A stretch of DNA of 9,054 nt from Acetobacteraceae bacterium (GCA_947478535.1 CANJXD010000209.1:1-9054), one strand, 5' to 3'. Positions 1 through 6,091 are shown, counted from the stretch's first letter. Translations and numbers: made by a program. Notes: generated by a model from the sequence alone, not told the origin.

Positions 1-10
1 CCTGGAAAGA

Positions 11-59
11 CAGGCGCCCGCCAAAGGCGGGCGAGGCCGCGAATGCGGCCCGGCGCCTG
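11..59 (-). terminator. Nested hairpins behind the superoxide dismutase gene, possible terminator
   Basis: Two perfect hairpins lie just beyond the dismutase stop codon. One has a 6-bp stem (35-40 with 45-50, loop GAAT). The other has an 8-bp stem (15-22 with 26-33, loop AAA). An outer pairing of 11-15 with 55-59 (CAGGC/GCCTG) could close both into a three-way junction. Read in the dismutase direction, the last stem is followed by CCTGTCTTTCC, which is only a weak U-rich tract. A transcript-end or mRNA-stabilising role fits the position, but a classic intrinsic terminator is not proven. Confidence 0.45.
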
Positions 60-90
60 AGGGCGTCAAACAGTCCCTGAGGGCATCAAA
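56..90. repeat. 15-bp direct repeat spanning the dismutase stop codon
   Basis: CCTGAGGGCGTCAAA at 56-70 recurs as CCTGAGGGCATCAAA at 76-90, one mismatch, 20-bp period. The second copy includes the dismutase stop codon (TCA on this strand, 86-88), so on the coding strand each copy carries TTTGA. The spacing is not a multiple of three, so the second TGA is out of frame. It looks like a slippage duplication of the gene's 3' end. Confidence 0.7.
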
Positions 91-835
91 TCGTCAGCGT
101 GCCGGCCTTGGCGGCGGCGTAGCGCGTGGCGACCTTCGACCAGTCCACCACGTTCCACCAATTGCCGGTGTATTCGGGGCGGCGGTTCTGGTAGCGCAGG
201 TAATAGGCGTGTTCCCAGACATCGTTGCCGATCAGCACACGATTGCCATCCATCAGCGGGTTGTCCTGGCCCGGCTTGGTGACGATGGCGAGGCGCCCGG
301 CCTGGGTCACGGTCACGAAGGCCCAGCCGCTGCCGAAGACACCGTTGGCGGCGGCGTTGAAACGCGTCTTGAAGGTGGCGACATCGCCGAAATCCTGGGC
401 AATGGCGGCGGCGAGTTCCCCCGTCGGGTCACCGCCACGGCCGCCCATGATGCCCCAGAACATGGTGTGGTTGGCATGGCCACCGCCATTGTTGCGGACG
501 GCGCCGCGCACGGCTTCCGGCACCTGGGACAGGTTCATCAGCAGCTGGTCCAGCGGCATCGCCTGCAGTGCCGTATGCTCGCGGATCGCGGCGTTGAGGT
601 TGGTGACCTGGCCGCCATGGTGGAAGCGCCAATGGATTTCCATCGTCCGCGCATCGATCGCGGCTTCGTTCGCATCGAAGGCGTAGGGCAGCGGCGCCTG
701 CACATGCGGGCCGGTGGCGGGCGCGGCGGCCTGGGCGAAAGCGCTGCGCGGGGTGGCCCAGACGGTGGCGCCGAAGGCGGCGGTCAGGCCCAGCAAACCC
801 CGACGATTAAGACCCGGATGGTTCAACACGGTCAT
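86..835 (-). CDS. Exported Mn/Fe-type superoxide dismutase
   Basis: It converts superoxide to oxygen and hydrogen peroxide, probably in the periplasm. The 249-residue product begins with a twin-arginine-like leader (NRRGLLG at 10-16, hydrophobic run to about 27, likely cleavage near AFAQA at 32-36). This makes it about 40 residues longer than cytosolic enzymes. The N-terminal helical domain starts at APLPYAFDA (47-55). The four expected metal ligands are present: His68 (MEIH), His123 (HANHTMFW), Asp205 and His209 (DVWEHAYYL). Gln190 in GQDNPLM is the second-sphere glutamine placed as in Mn enzymes, so Mn or cambialistic use is inferred. The gateway tyrosine (Tyr34 in the E. coli Mn enzyme) is replaced by Gln76. 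GAAGGGA upstream of the ATG is a good ribosome site. It follows the transporter operon by 73 bp on the same strand, so it may be co-transcribed or have its own promoter. Family assignment is secure; sodA versus sodB naming is not. Confidence 0.95.
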   Translation of the reverse strand: MTVLNHPGLNRRGLLGLTAAFGATVWATPRSAFAQAAAPATGPHVQAPLPYAFDANEAAIDARTMEIHWRFHHGGQVTNLNAAIREHTALQAMPLDQLLMNLSQVPEAVRGAVRNNGGGHANHTMFWGIMGGRGGDPTGELAAAIAQDFGDVATFKTRFNAAANGVFGSGWAFVTVTQAGRLAIVTKPGQDNPLMDGNRVLIGNDVWEHAYYLRYQNRRPEYTGNWWNVVDWSKVATRYAAAKAGTLTI

Positions 836-908
836 GCGGCGTTCCCTTCAAGGTTGCAATTGCGTCCAGGTATGGCTTCGGCGGGGCGCCTGACAAGCCA
901 AGAATGCG

Positions 909-1667
909 TCACCGCCGGCGCAACAGCGTCGCCACGGCCAGAAGCAGGACGGAAAGCACCACCAGCAGAGTGGCCGCCGCCATCACCGTCAGGCTGATCT
1001 GGTCATTCAGCCCGCTGAACATCTGCCGCGGCAGGGTGCGCTGGGCGGGGCCGGCAAGGAACAGCGTGACCACCACCTCATCGAGCGAGGTCGCGAAGGC
1101 GAAGATCGCGCCAGCCGCGACACCGGGCGCGATCCGCGGCAGGCAGACGCGGCGGAAGGCGTGCCAGGGGGTCGCCCCGCAGGCGGCGGCGGCGCGCAGC
1201 AGCACCGGGTCGAACTGGCTGAGCGAGGCGAGCACGGTGACAACGACGAAAGGCACGCCGAGCATGGCGTGGGCGATGATCAACCCGGTGAAGGTGCCGG
1301 TCAGCCCGAGCGGCCCGAAGCCCAGCAGCAGCGCCACGGCGACGACGATGACCGGCACCGCCATTGGCGCCAGCAGCACCGCCATCACCAGCCGCCGGCC
1401 TGGAATGCCGCGCCACAACCCGAAGGCCGCCGGCGTGCCGAACAGCGTCGCCAGCCCCGCCGAGGCACTGCCCACCAGCAGCGAATTGCCGAGCGATGAC
1501 AGCCAGAAATCCGAGGCGAGGAAATCCGCATACCAGCGCAGCGACAGTCCCGGCAGCGGATAATGCAGGAAGGCGCCGGCGGAGAAGGATAGCGGAATGA
1601 TGGCCAGGATCGGTGCCAGCAGGAAGGCCAGTACCAGCCCGCCGAAGCCCCAGAGAGCGAGCCTCAC
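909..1667 (-). CDS. Polyamine-type ABC transporter permease, PotC-like
   Basis: Second inner-membrane permease of the four-gene importer. The 252-residue protein has the usual length and about six membrane segments (roughly 7-28, 59-83, 95-118, 125-148, 183-205, 225-248). The EAA loop that docks on the ATPase is clear at about 157-183 (LLRAAAACGATPWHAFRR, then CLPRIAPG). SLDEVVVTLFL after the loop is typical of PotC-like subunits of spermidine/putrescine importers. The start is GTG, and its first bases overlap the stop codon of the upstream permease (shared GTGA at 1664-1667), indicating translational coupling. It is the last transporter gene; no convincing terminator lies between it and the dismutase gene. 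Substrate is inferred from family resemblance only; related importers carry other small organic cations or iron. Confidence 0.92.
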   Translation of the reverse strand: MRLALWGFGGLVLAFLLAPILAIIPLSFSAGAFLHYPLPGLSLRWYADFLASDFWLSSLGNSLLVGSASAGLATLFGTPAAFGLWRGIPGRRLVMAVLLAPMAVPVIVVAVALLLGFGPLGLTGTFTGLIIAHAMLGVPFVVVTVLASLSQFDPVLLRAAAACGATPWHAFRRVCLPRIAPGVAAGAIFAFATSLDEVVVTLFLAGPAQRTLPRQMFSGLNDQISLTVMAAATLLVVLSVLLLAVATLLRRR

Positions 1668-2896
1668 GCCGTCCTCACCCGGTCGAAGCCGACCAGCTTG
1701 CCATACACCCCGACCAGCAGCGCGACGGCGCCGAGCAGCAGCAGCGACAGCGCCGCCGCCATGCCCCAGTTCACCGTGCGGTTCGCGTAGAAGCCGATGA
1801 ACCAGGACAGCATCTGGTCATCCGGCCCGCCCAGCAGTGCCGGGGTCACGTAGAAGCCCAGCGCCTGCACGAAGACCAGCAGGCAGCCCGCCCCCACCCC
1901 CGGCAGGGATAGCGGCAGCACGACCCGGCGGAACACCCGGGCAGGCCCCGCGCCGAGGGAGGCGGCGGCGCGGGCCAGGTGCGGGTCGATCTCCCGAAGT
2001 GATGCCAGGATGGGCAGCACCATGAAGGGCAGCAGGATGTGAACCATCGCGACCAGCACGGCGAAGCGGTTGAACAGCAGCGGCAGCGGGGCCTCCAGCA
2101 CGCCGAGGCGGAGCAGCGCCGCATTCACCACGCCTTCGCGCTGCAACAGCACCATCCAGGCCGCGGTGCGGACGATCAGGCTGGTCCAGAAAGGCAGCAG
2201 CACCGCGCCCAGCAGCCAGGGCACCGCGCGGGGCGGGGCGGTGGCGATCAGCCAGGCCAGCGGATAGCCGAGGGCCAGGCACAACACCGTCGCCATCCCC
2301 GCGATCGACAGCGTCCGCAGGATGACGGCGCGGAAGATGCGCTGGTTCTCCGGCTGCTGCACGATGTCGCCCGTGGCATCCCGCCGCAGATCGAAGCCGG
2401 CGAGCAGGTGCAGGTCCGTCACCGGCCCCGCGGCCGCGCGGATCGCCGCCCAGGGGACGGGATGCCCCCAGCTTTCGCTGGCGGCGAGGATGCGGGCGCG
2501 GTCATCGCCCGGTGTCGCCACGCCTGGTATCGCCACGCCCGGTGTCGGCACGCCCGGTGTCGCCACGCGGCGCGCCGTGGCCGGCAGCAGGCTGCGCAGG
2601 CCGGGCACCGCATCGTTCAGCCGCGCCGCCGCGCGGGCGACGCTGCCGGCACCCGTCTCCAGGTCCCGCGCCCGGGCCTCCCGCAGATCCTCCGCCAGCG
2701 CGGTGAAGGCGGCCTCGGGCACCGCGCCGCCATCCCAGCGCGCCAGGACGCGCAAGCTGCGCGGCAGCACGACCGCGACCTCCTCATCGGCAACGGCACG
2801 CCAGAGAAAGGCGCCGATCGGCGCGACGAAGCCTGCCAGCAGCGCCAGGAACAGCGGCCCGACCAAAAGGACCGCGCTGCGCCTCCCGGCGATCAT
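1664..2896 (-). CDS. Polyamine-type ABC transporter permease, PotB-like, long periplasmic loop
   Basis: First permease of the importer. At 410 residues it is well above the 280-300 usual for PotB. One membrane segment (about 8-33) is followed by a periplasmic stretch of about 150 residues (35-188), then the conventional permease core from about 190. The EAA loop lies at 308-333 (LARAAASLGAGPARVFRR, then VVLPLSLPG). From memory, long-loop PotB-like proteins with segments such as LNDAVPGLRSLL and AAGPVTDLHLLAGFDLRRD form a recognised alphaproteobacterial subfamily, so the loop itself is not unique. Within it, residues 111-130 are four tandem pentapeptides (VATPG, VPTPG, VAIPG, VATPG) encoded by a 15-bp DNA repeat. 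The ATG lies 31 bp beyond the binding-protein stop codon, and its end overlaps the next permease by 4 bp. Confidence 0.92.
   Translation of the reverse strand: MIAGRRSAVLLVGPLFLALLAGFVAPIGAFLWRAVADEEVAVVLPRSLRVLARWDGGAVPEAAFTALAEDLREARARDLETGAGSVARAAARLNDAVPGLRSLLPATARRVATPGVPTPGVAIPGVATPGDDRARILAASESWGHPVPWAAIRAAAGPVTDLHLLAGFDLRRDATGDIVQQPENQRIFRAVILRTLSIAGMATVLCLALGYPLAWLIATAPPRAVPWLLGAVLLPFWTSLIVRTAAWMVLLQREGVVNAALLRLGVLEAPLPLLFNRFAVLVAMVHILLPFMVLPILASLREIDPHLARAAASLGAGPARVFRRVVLPLSLPGVGAGCLLVFVQALGFYVTPALLGGPDDQMLSWFIGFYANRTVNWGMAAALSLLLLGAVALLVGVYGKLVGFDRVRTA
2511..2570. repeat. Four tandem copies of a 15-bp unit inside the PotB-like gene
   Basis: The units are GGTGTCGCCACGCCT (2511-2525), GGTATCGCCACGCCC (2526-2540), GGTGTCGGCACGCCC (2541-2555) and GGTGTCGCCACGCGG (2556-2570). 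The period is five codons, so copy-number change keeps the frame. It encodes the Val-x-x-Pro-Gly pentapeptides in the periplasmic loop of the permease. Few substitutions separate the units, which suggests recent expansion by replication slippage. Confidence 0.9.
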
Positions 2897-2904
2897 GGCC
2901 TCTG

Positions 2905-2932
2905 GCCGGGCTTCAGCTAGCCGGGCTTCAGC
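2905..2932. repeat. 13-bp direct repeat over the binding-protein stop codon
   Basis: GCCGGGCTTCAGC occurs at 2905-2917 and again, identically, at 2920-2932 with TA between. The right-hand copy contains the binding-protein stop codon (TCA on this strand, 2928-2930). The 15-bp period places a second TGA in frame five codons downstream, so readthrough would add only five amino acids. It fills most of the gap before the PotB-like gene and leaves no strong Shine-Dalgarno sequence there. Confidence 0.85.
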
Positions 2933-3980
2933 GGCTGACCCAGGCGGTGAAGCGCTGGTTCAGCCGGTCGAGGTTGTCGAGCCAGAACCGATCATCGATC
3001 TGCAGGGCCGCACCGGCATTCTGCGGCGCCGTCGGCAGGGTGGCGAGCAGCGCCGCTGGCATCCGTTCATTCGCCGCCCGGGCGGTGACGCCATAGGGGA
3101 TATGCGGCGGCAGTTGCGCCTGCACCTCCGGCTGGCCGACGAAGCGCAGGAAATCCAGCGCGCGGGCGCGGTTCGGGCTGCCGCGCATGATCACCCAGCT
3201 GTCCAGCGTATAGAGGTTCTGCGCCCAGCCGATGCCGAAATCCCGGCCATCGGAGACATTCGCCGCGGCGATGCGGCCGTTGTAGGCGTTGGTCATCACC
3301 ACCTCGCCGGTGGCCAGCCACTGCGCCGGCTGGGAGCCGCGTTCCCACCAGGCAAGGTCGCGGCGGATGGTATCAAGCTTGCGGAAGGCGCGGTCCACCC
3401 CCGCCTCGGTCGCCAGCAGGCGATAGACCTGGTCGGCCGGCACGCCATCGGCGAGCAGCGCGATTTCCAGAGTCGTCTTCGGGCCACGACGCAGCGCGCG
3501 ACGGCCGGGAATGCGCTGGGTGTCGAAGAAATCCGCCCAGCCCTGCGGCGGGCTGGACAGCCGCGCCCGGTCCCAGGCGAGGACGAAGGAGTAGTAGATG
3601 GCGCCGACGCCGCAATCCTGCACGGCCTGGGGGATATAGGCGTCGCGTCCACCGATCGCGGCCCAGTCGATGCGCTCGAACAGCCCTTCCTCGCAGCCGA
3701 GGAGCAACTCCTCGCTTTCGACCTGCACGACATCCCAGTTGTTGGCGCCGGACTGCATCTTCGCGCGCAGCACGCCGACGCCGCCATCCCAGGTTTCCTC
3801 CAACATCCGCTGGGTCCGGGCCTGCATCCAGGGGCGAAAAAACACCTCCCGCTGCGCTTCCTGATAGGCGCCGCCCCAGGACACCACGGTCAGGTCCCGG
3901 CCTTGGGCGCAGGCGTCATTCGCGATGAAGACCGCCATCGCACCGAGCGCCGCCGCCATGAAACCCCGTCGGACCGCCAT
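2928..3980 (-). CDS. Periplasmic solute-binding protein of polyamine-type ABC importer
   Basis: It captures the transported solute in the periplasm and delivers it to the two permeases. The 350-residue precursor has a Sec-type signal peptide (MAVRR, hydrophobic run 7-20, likely cleavage after ACA at 25). The Cys at 24 lacks a lipobox, so it is probably soluble, not a lipoprotein. The mature protein opens with LTVVSWGGAYQEAQREVFF, typical of the PotD/PotF-like family. Later landmarks are NNWDVVQVESEELL (80-93), VVMTNAYNGRIAAA (227-240) and LDSWVIMRGSPNRA (259-272), regions that shape the cleft in relatives. Two other cysteines (96 and 123) could form a disulfide. AGGAGG lies 7-8 bases before the ATG, a strong ribosome site that fixes the start. 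The gene follows the ATPase by 33 bp. Substrate identity (spermidine, putrescine or another cation) cannot be decided by reading. Confidence 0.92.
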   Translation of the reverse strand: MAVRRGFMAAALGAMAVFIANDACAQGRDLTVVSWGGAYQEAQREVFFRPWMQARTQRMLEETWDGGVGVLRAKMQSGANNWDVVQVESEELLLGCEEGLFERIDWAAIGGRDAYIPQAVQDCGVGAIYYSFVLAWDRARLSSPPQGWADFFDTQRIPGRRALRRGPKTTLEIALLADGVPADQVYRLLATEAGVDRAFRKLDTIRRDLAWWERGSQPAQWLATGEVVMTNAYNGRIAAANVSDGRDFGIGWAQNLYTLDSWVIMRGSPNRARALDFLRFVGQPEVQAQLPPHIPYGVTARAANERMPAALLATLPTAPQNAGAALQIDDRFWLDNLDRLNQRFTAWVSR

Positions 3981-4013
3981 CGGAAGCCTCCTGATGTCCC
4001 TGTTACGGGAAGG

Positions 4014-5099
4014 CTAGACCCGCGGGGCGGGTTCCTGGAAGGCGCGTGCGGCAGTTTCCGGCCAGCCGAGTGCGACAAGGCTGCCGGGCGGGGGCAGGGG
4101 CGCGCCATCGATCGGATGCCGAGCGATCAAGGCCTGCCCACCCGGCAGTGTGAGACGCAGACGGATGTGGTCGCCCTGGAAGATCGCCTCCGCCAGCGTC
4201 GCATGGAGCGGACCTTGCGGCGCCAGCGCCAGACGTTCCGGCCGCACGGCCAGCACGCCGCGCCCACCGGCGGACAGCGCCTGCCCGCATGGCGCCACGA
4301 CCTCCCCGCCCGCATCGAGGCGCAGGCGCGCCGTGCCGCCTTCCGTCGCCAGCACCGTGCCGGCGAGGAAATTGTTCTCCCCCACGAAGCCGGCGACGAA
4401 GGCGCTGGCGGGTTGGTCGTAGATCACCTGCGGCGGCGCGCATTGGCGGAGGTGCCCGGCTTCGAAGACGGCGACGCGGTCCGACAGCGTCAGCGCCTCC
4501 GCCTGGTCATGGGTGACGTAGAGCATGGTCAGGCCAAGGCGGCGGTGCAGGGCGCGGATTTCGTACTGCATCTCCTCCCGCAAGGATTTGTCGAGCGCGC
4601 CGAGGGGCTCGTCGAGCAGCACGATGGGGGGTTCGAAGACCAGGGCGCGGGCAAGGGCCACGCGCTGCTGCTGGCCGCCGGAAAGCTGACCCGGGCGGCG
4701 ATCCCCGAAGCCGGCCAGGCGCACCGTCTCCAGCGCACGGGCGACGCGGGCTGCGCGTTCGGGCTTCGGCACGGCGCGGGCTTCCAGGGGGAAGGCGACG
4801 TTTTCCGCCACGCTCATATGCGGAAACAGGGCGTAGGACTGGAACACCACGCCGATGCCGCGGCGATGCGGCGGCAGCGGCGCGATATCCTGGTCTTGCA
4901 GCAGGATGCGGCCCTCGCTCGGCTGCTCGAACCCGGCCAGCATCATCAGCGTGGTGGTCTTGCCTGAGCCGGAGGGGCCGAGCAGCGTCACCAGCTCCCC
5001 GCGCGCGACGTCGAGGTCGAGCGTAGAGACGGCCGCCGGCATGGCCGTGCCGCGGAAGGCCTTGGAGACGCGCTCGAAGCGCAGCAGCGGGGCATCCAT
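4014..5099 (-). CDS. Polyamine-type ABC transporter ATP-binding protein, PotA-like
   Basis: The cytoplasmic ATPase that powers the importer. With the start at MDAPLLRFERV it is 361 residues. The nucleotide-binding domain shows Walker A GPSGSGKTT (41-49), Q-loop Gln87 in VVFQSYALFPH, signature LSGGQQQR (139-146), Walker B IVLLDEP (159-165), D-loop GALD and H-loop His198 in YVTHDQAEAL. A TOBE-type regulatory domain follows from about 240 (VGENNFLAGTV) to the end. A longer frame reaching 5195 is open, but its extra 32 residues are not conserved-looking and run through the divergent promoter region, so ATG at 5099 is preferred. GGGGGAAAG about 10 bases upstream may serve as the ribosome site. It is the first gene of the operon, which is unusual only in that the binding-protein gene comes second. 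Confidence 0.95.
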   Translation of the reverse strand: MDAPLLRFERVSKAFRGTAMPAAVSTLDLDVARGELVTLLGPSGSGKTTTLMMLAGFEQPSEGRILLQDQDIAPLPPHRRGIGVVFQSYALFPHMSVAENVAFPLEARAVPKPERAARVARALETVRLAGFGDRRPGQLSGGQQQRVALARALVFEPPIVLLDEPLGALDKSLREEMQYEIRALHRRLGLTMLYVTHDQAEALTLSDRVAVFEAGHLRQCAPPQVIYDQPASAFVAGFVGENNFLAGTVLATEGGTARLRLDAGGEVVAPCGQALSAGGRGVLAVRPERLALAPQGPLHATLAEAIFQGDHIRLRLTLPGGQALIARHPIDGAPLPPPGSLVALGWPETAARAFQEPAPRV

Positions 5100-5106
5100 A
5101 TCGCGC

Positions 5107-5135
5107 AGGCTTTCCCCCACCAGCCGCCCTGTCAA
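5107..5135 (-). promoter_or_regulatory. Weak candidate promoter for the importer operon
   Basis: On the minus strand a perfect TTGACA (plus-strand 5130-5135) is followed after 17 bases by AAGCCT (5107-5112), a poor -10 match. Transcription would begin almost at the ATG at 5099 and give a nearly leaderless message. The -35 box may be chance; no better candidate was seen in the 125-bp divergent region. Confidence 0.2.
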
Positions 5136-5166
5136 CGCTGGCCGCTGTTTCGATGCCCACCTGATC

Positions 5167-5191
5167 GGAACCCAGCGGCGCCATCGGCGTT
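5167..5191 (+). promoter_or_regulatory. EcfG-type general stress response promoter
   Basis: GGAAC at 5167-5171 and CGTT at 5188-5191 are separated by exactly 16 bases. This matches the alphaproteobacterial EcfG consensus, GGAAC then 16-17 bases then CGTT. Transcription would start near 5197-5200, giving a leader of about 25 bases before the ATG at 5225. The downstream gene is a DUF883 stress-type membrane protein, a kind of gene often found in EcfG regulons. The -10 element is the left half of a perfect 10-bp palindrome, CGTTGCAACG (5188-5197), which might bind a repressor. Confidence 0.75.
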
Positions 5192-5224
5192 GCAACGATG
5201 ACCCATGGCATGAAGGAACGACCC

Positions 5225-5563
5225 ATGACCCAGACTGGCGACGACCTGCGGAACCTGCGCGACAGCGCGATGAACAGCGGCAACAAGCTGGCCGATGACG
5301 CGATGGGCGAACTCGCCCGCCTGCGCGCCCAGGTGGAGGCGCTGATGGCGGACCGGGTGACCCCCGTCCTTGGCTCTGCCGCCGACACGGTGGAGGATTA
5401 CGGGCGCCGCGCGCGGGCCTCGATCACCAGCAACGCGGATGCGCTGGCCGATTCCGTGAAGGAACGCCCGCTGATCACGGTCGCGGTGGCGGCTATTGGC
5501 GGTTACCTGCTCGGCCGGCTGATGGGCGGCGCATCGGCGGCCTGCGGCGAGCGGCAGCGGTAG
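5225..5563 (+). CDS. DUF883 (ElaB/YqjD-like) membrane-anchored stress protein
   Basis: A 112-residue protein with a charged, mostly helical N-terminal part (1-80) and one C-terminal membrane segment (about 82-100, PLITVAVAAIGGYLLGRLMG). The pattern VKERPLI followed by a Gly-rich membrane helix is the hallmark of DUF883. E. coli relatives ElaB and YqjD are inner-membrane proteins induced in stationary phase, and YqjD associates with ribosomes; whether that applies here is unknown. The residues after the helix (ASAACGERQR) include a Cys. Earlier in-frame ATGs exist at 5198 and 5210, but AAGGA (5213-5217), seven bases before 5225, selects the later start, and 5198 sits at the predicted transcription start. 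The gene is followed after 34 bp by a second small membrane protein, an arrangement like E. coli yqjD-yqjE. An EcfG-type promoter precedes it. Confidence 0.85.
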   Translation: MTQTGDDLRNLRDSAMNSGNKLADDAMGELARLRAQVEALMADRVTPVLGSAADTVEDYGRRARASITSNADALADSVKERPLITVAVAAIGGYLLGRLMGGASAACGERQR

Positions 5564-5597
5564 GCGGGCCGGCAAACGATAGGCGGCGGAACATACC

Positions 5598-6032
5598 ATG
5601 AGGCTGGTCCGGCTTCTGCATGCCGCCTGGGACGCGGAGGCGCTCTATCTCCGCCGCACCGGGCGGGGCTTTCGCATTCAGGCCGGGCTCGGCATGGCAG
5701 CGGCGGTCTTTGGGCTGCTGCTGCTGGTGATGTTGCATGTCGCCGGCTACGCCGCCCTGGCTCAGGGCCAGGGGCCGGTCTGGGCGGCGCTGATTCTGGC
5801 CTTCGGCGACCTCGTGCTGGCAACGGCTCTTGCCTATGCCGCCCGGAAGCCACCGCGCGACCGGGTGGCGGAAGAAGCCCTGGCGCTGCGGCGGGAAGCC
5901 ATGGCCCAGGTCAGCGACACCGCGGCGCGAGCGATGGTGCTGGCGCCGCTGCTGCGCAGCCAGACCGCGAAGAAGGGCCTGGTCGGCGCGGCGCTGACGG
6001 CGGTGGTGGTCGGGTTGCTCTCTCGCCGGTGA
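5598..6032 (+). CDS. Small membrane protein, YqjE/holin-superfamily-like
   Basis: A 144-residue protein with two strong membrane segments (about 27-50 and 60-82) joined by a short loop, then a charged helical stretch (84-125) and a third short hydrophobic segment near the C terminus (127-141), ending LLSRR. The topology and the position directly behind a DUF883 gene resemble YqjE (DUF1469), but sequence identity to that family was not tested. GGCGG lies about 9 bases before the ATG. It probably shares the EcfG-type promoter of the upstream gene and may act with it in the envelope under stress. No catalytic motif is visible. It could equally be described as a hypothetical membrane protein. Confidence 0.7.
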   Translation: MRLVRLLHAAWDAEALYLRRTGRGFRIQAGLGMAAAVFGLLLLVMLHVAGYAALAQGQGPVWAALILAFGDLVLATALAYAARKPPRDRVAEEALALRREAMAQVSDTAARAMVLAPLLRSQTAKKGLVGAALTAVVVGLLSRR

Positions 6033-6045
6033 GGTCGTATCGCCT

Positions 6046-6091
6046 CGGGGAGTAGGGCCCCGGGGGTAGTTTTCGGGGCCGCAAGACCCCG
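6046..6091 (+). promoter_or_regulatory. Leader with four alternating complementary G/C blocks
   Basis: Between the YqjE-like gene and the hydrolase, CGGGG (6046-6050), CCCCG (6058-6062), CGGGG (6074-6078) and CCCCG (6087-6091) alternate. Block 1 can pair with 2, 2 with 3 (extendable to 7 bp, GGCCCCG with CGGGGCC, 6056-6062 and 6074-6080), and 3 with 4. The last block touches the ribosome site GGGAAG (6091-6096) of the hydrolase. The mutually exclusive pairings resemble an attenuator or translational switch, but there is no strong U-tract and GC-rich leaders form such pairs easily. Confidence 0.35.

Noticed and set aside
836..908. Promoter for the dismutase gene (TTGTCA, 16 bases, CATACC on the minus strand)
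   Set aside because: The -10 match is only three of six and the gap could equally be an internal operon spacer.
209..997. Open frames antisense to the dismutase gene
   Set aside because: The minus strand encodes an intact SOD with all metal ligands; the antisense product is low-complexity and Gly/Arg/His rich.
2322..4967. An 881-codon open frame on the plus strand, antisense to the importer genes
   Set aside because: It lies opposite genes with clear domains, shows the biased His/Arg/Gln-rich composition of antisense frames in high-GC DNA, and has no recognisable motif.
5100..5195. N-terminal extension of the ATPase to 5195
   Set aside because: The added residues (MQRRWRRWVPIRW...) are not ABC-like and overlap the divergent promoter; MDAPLLRFERVSKAF is a standard beginning.
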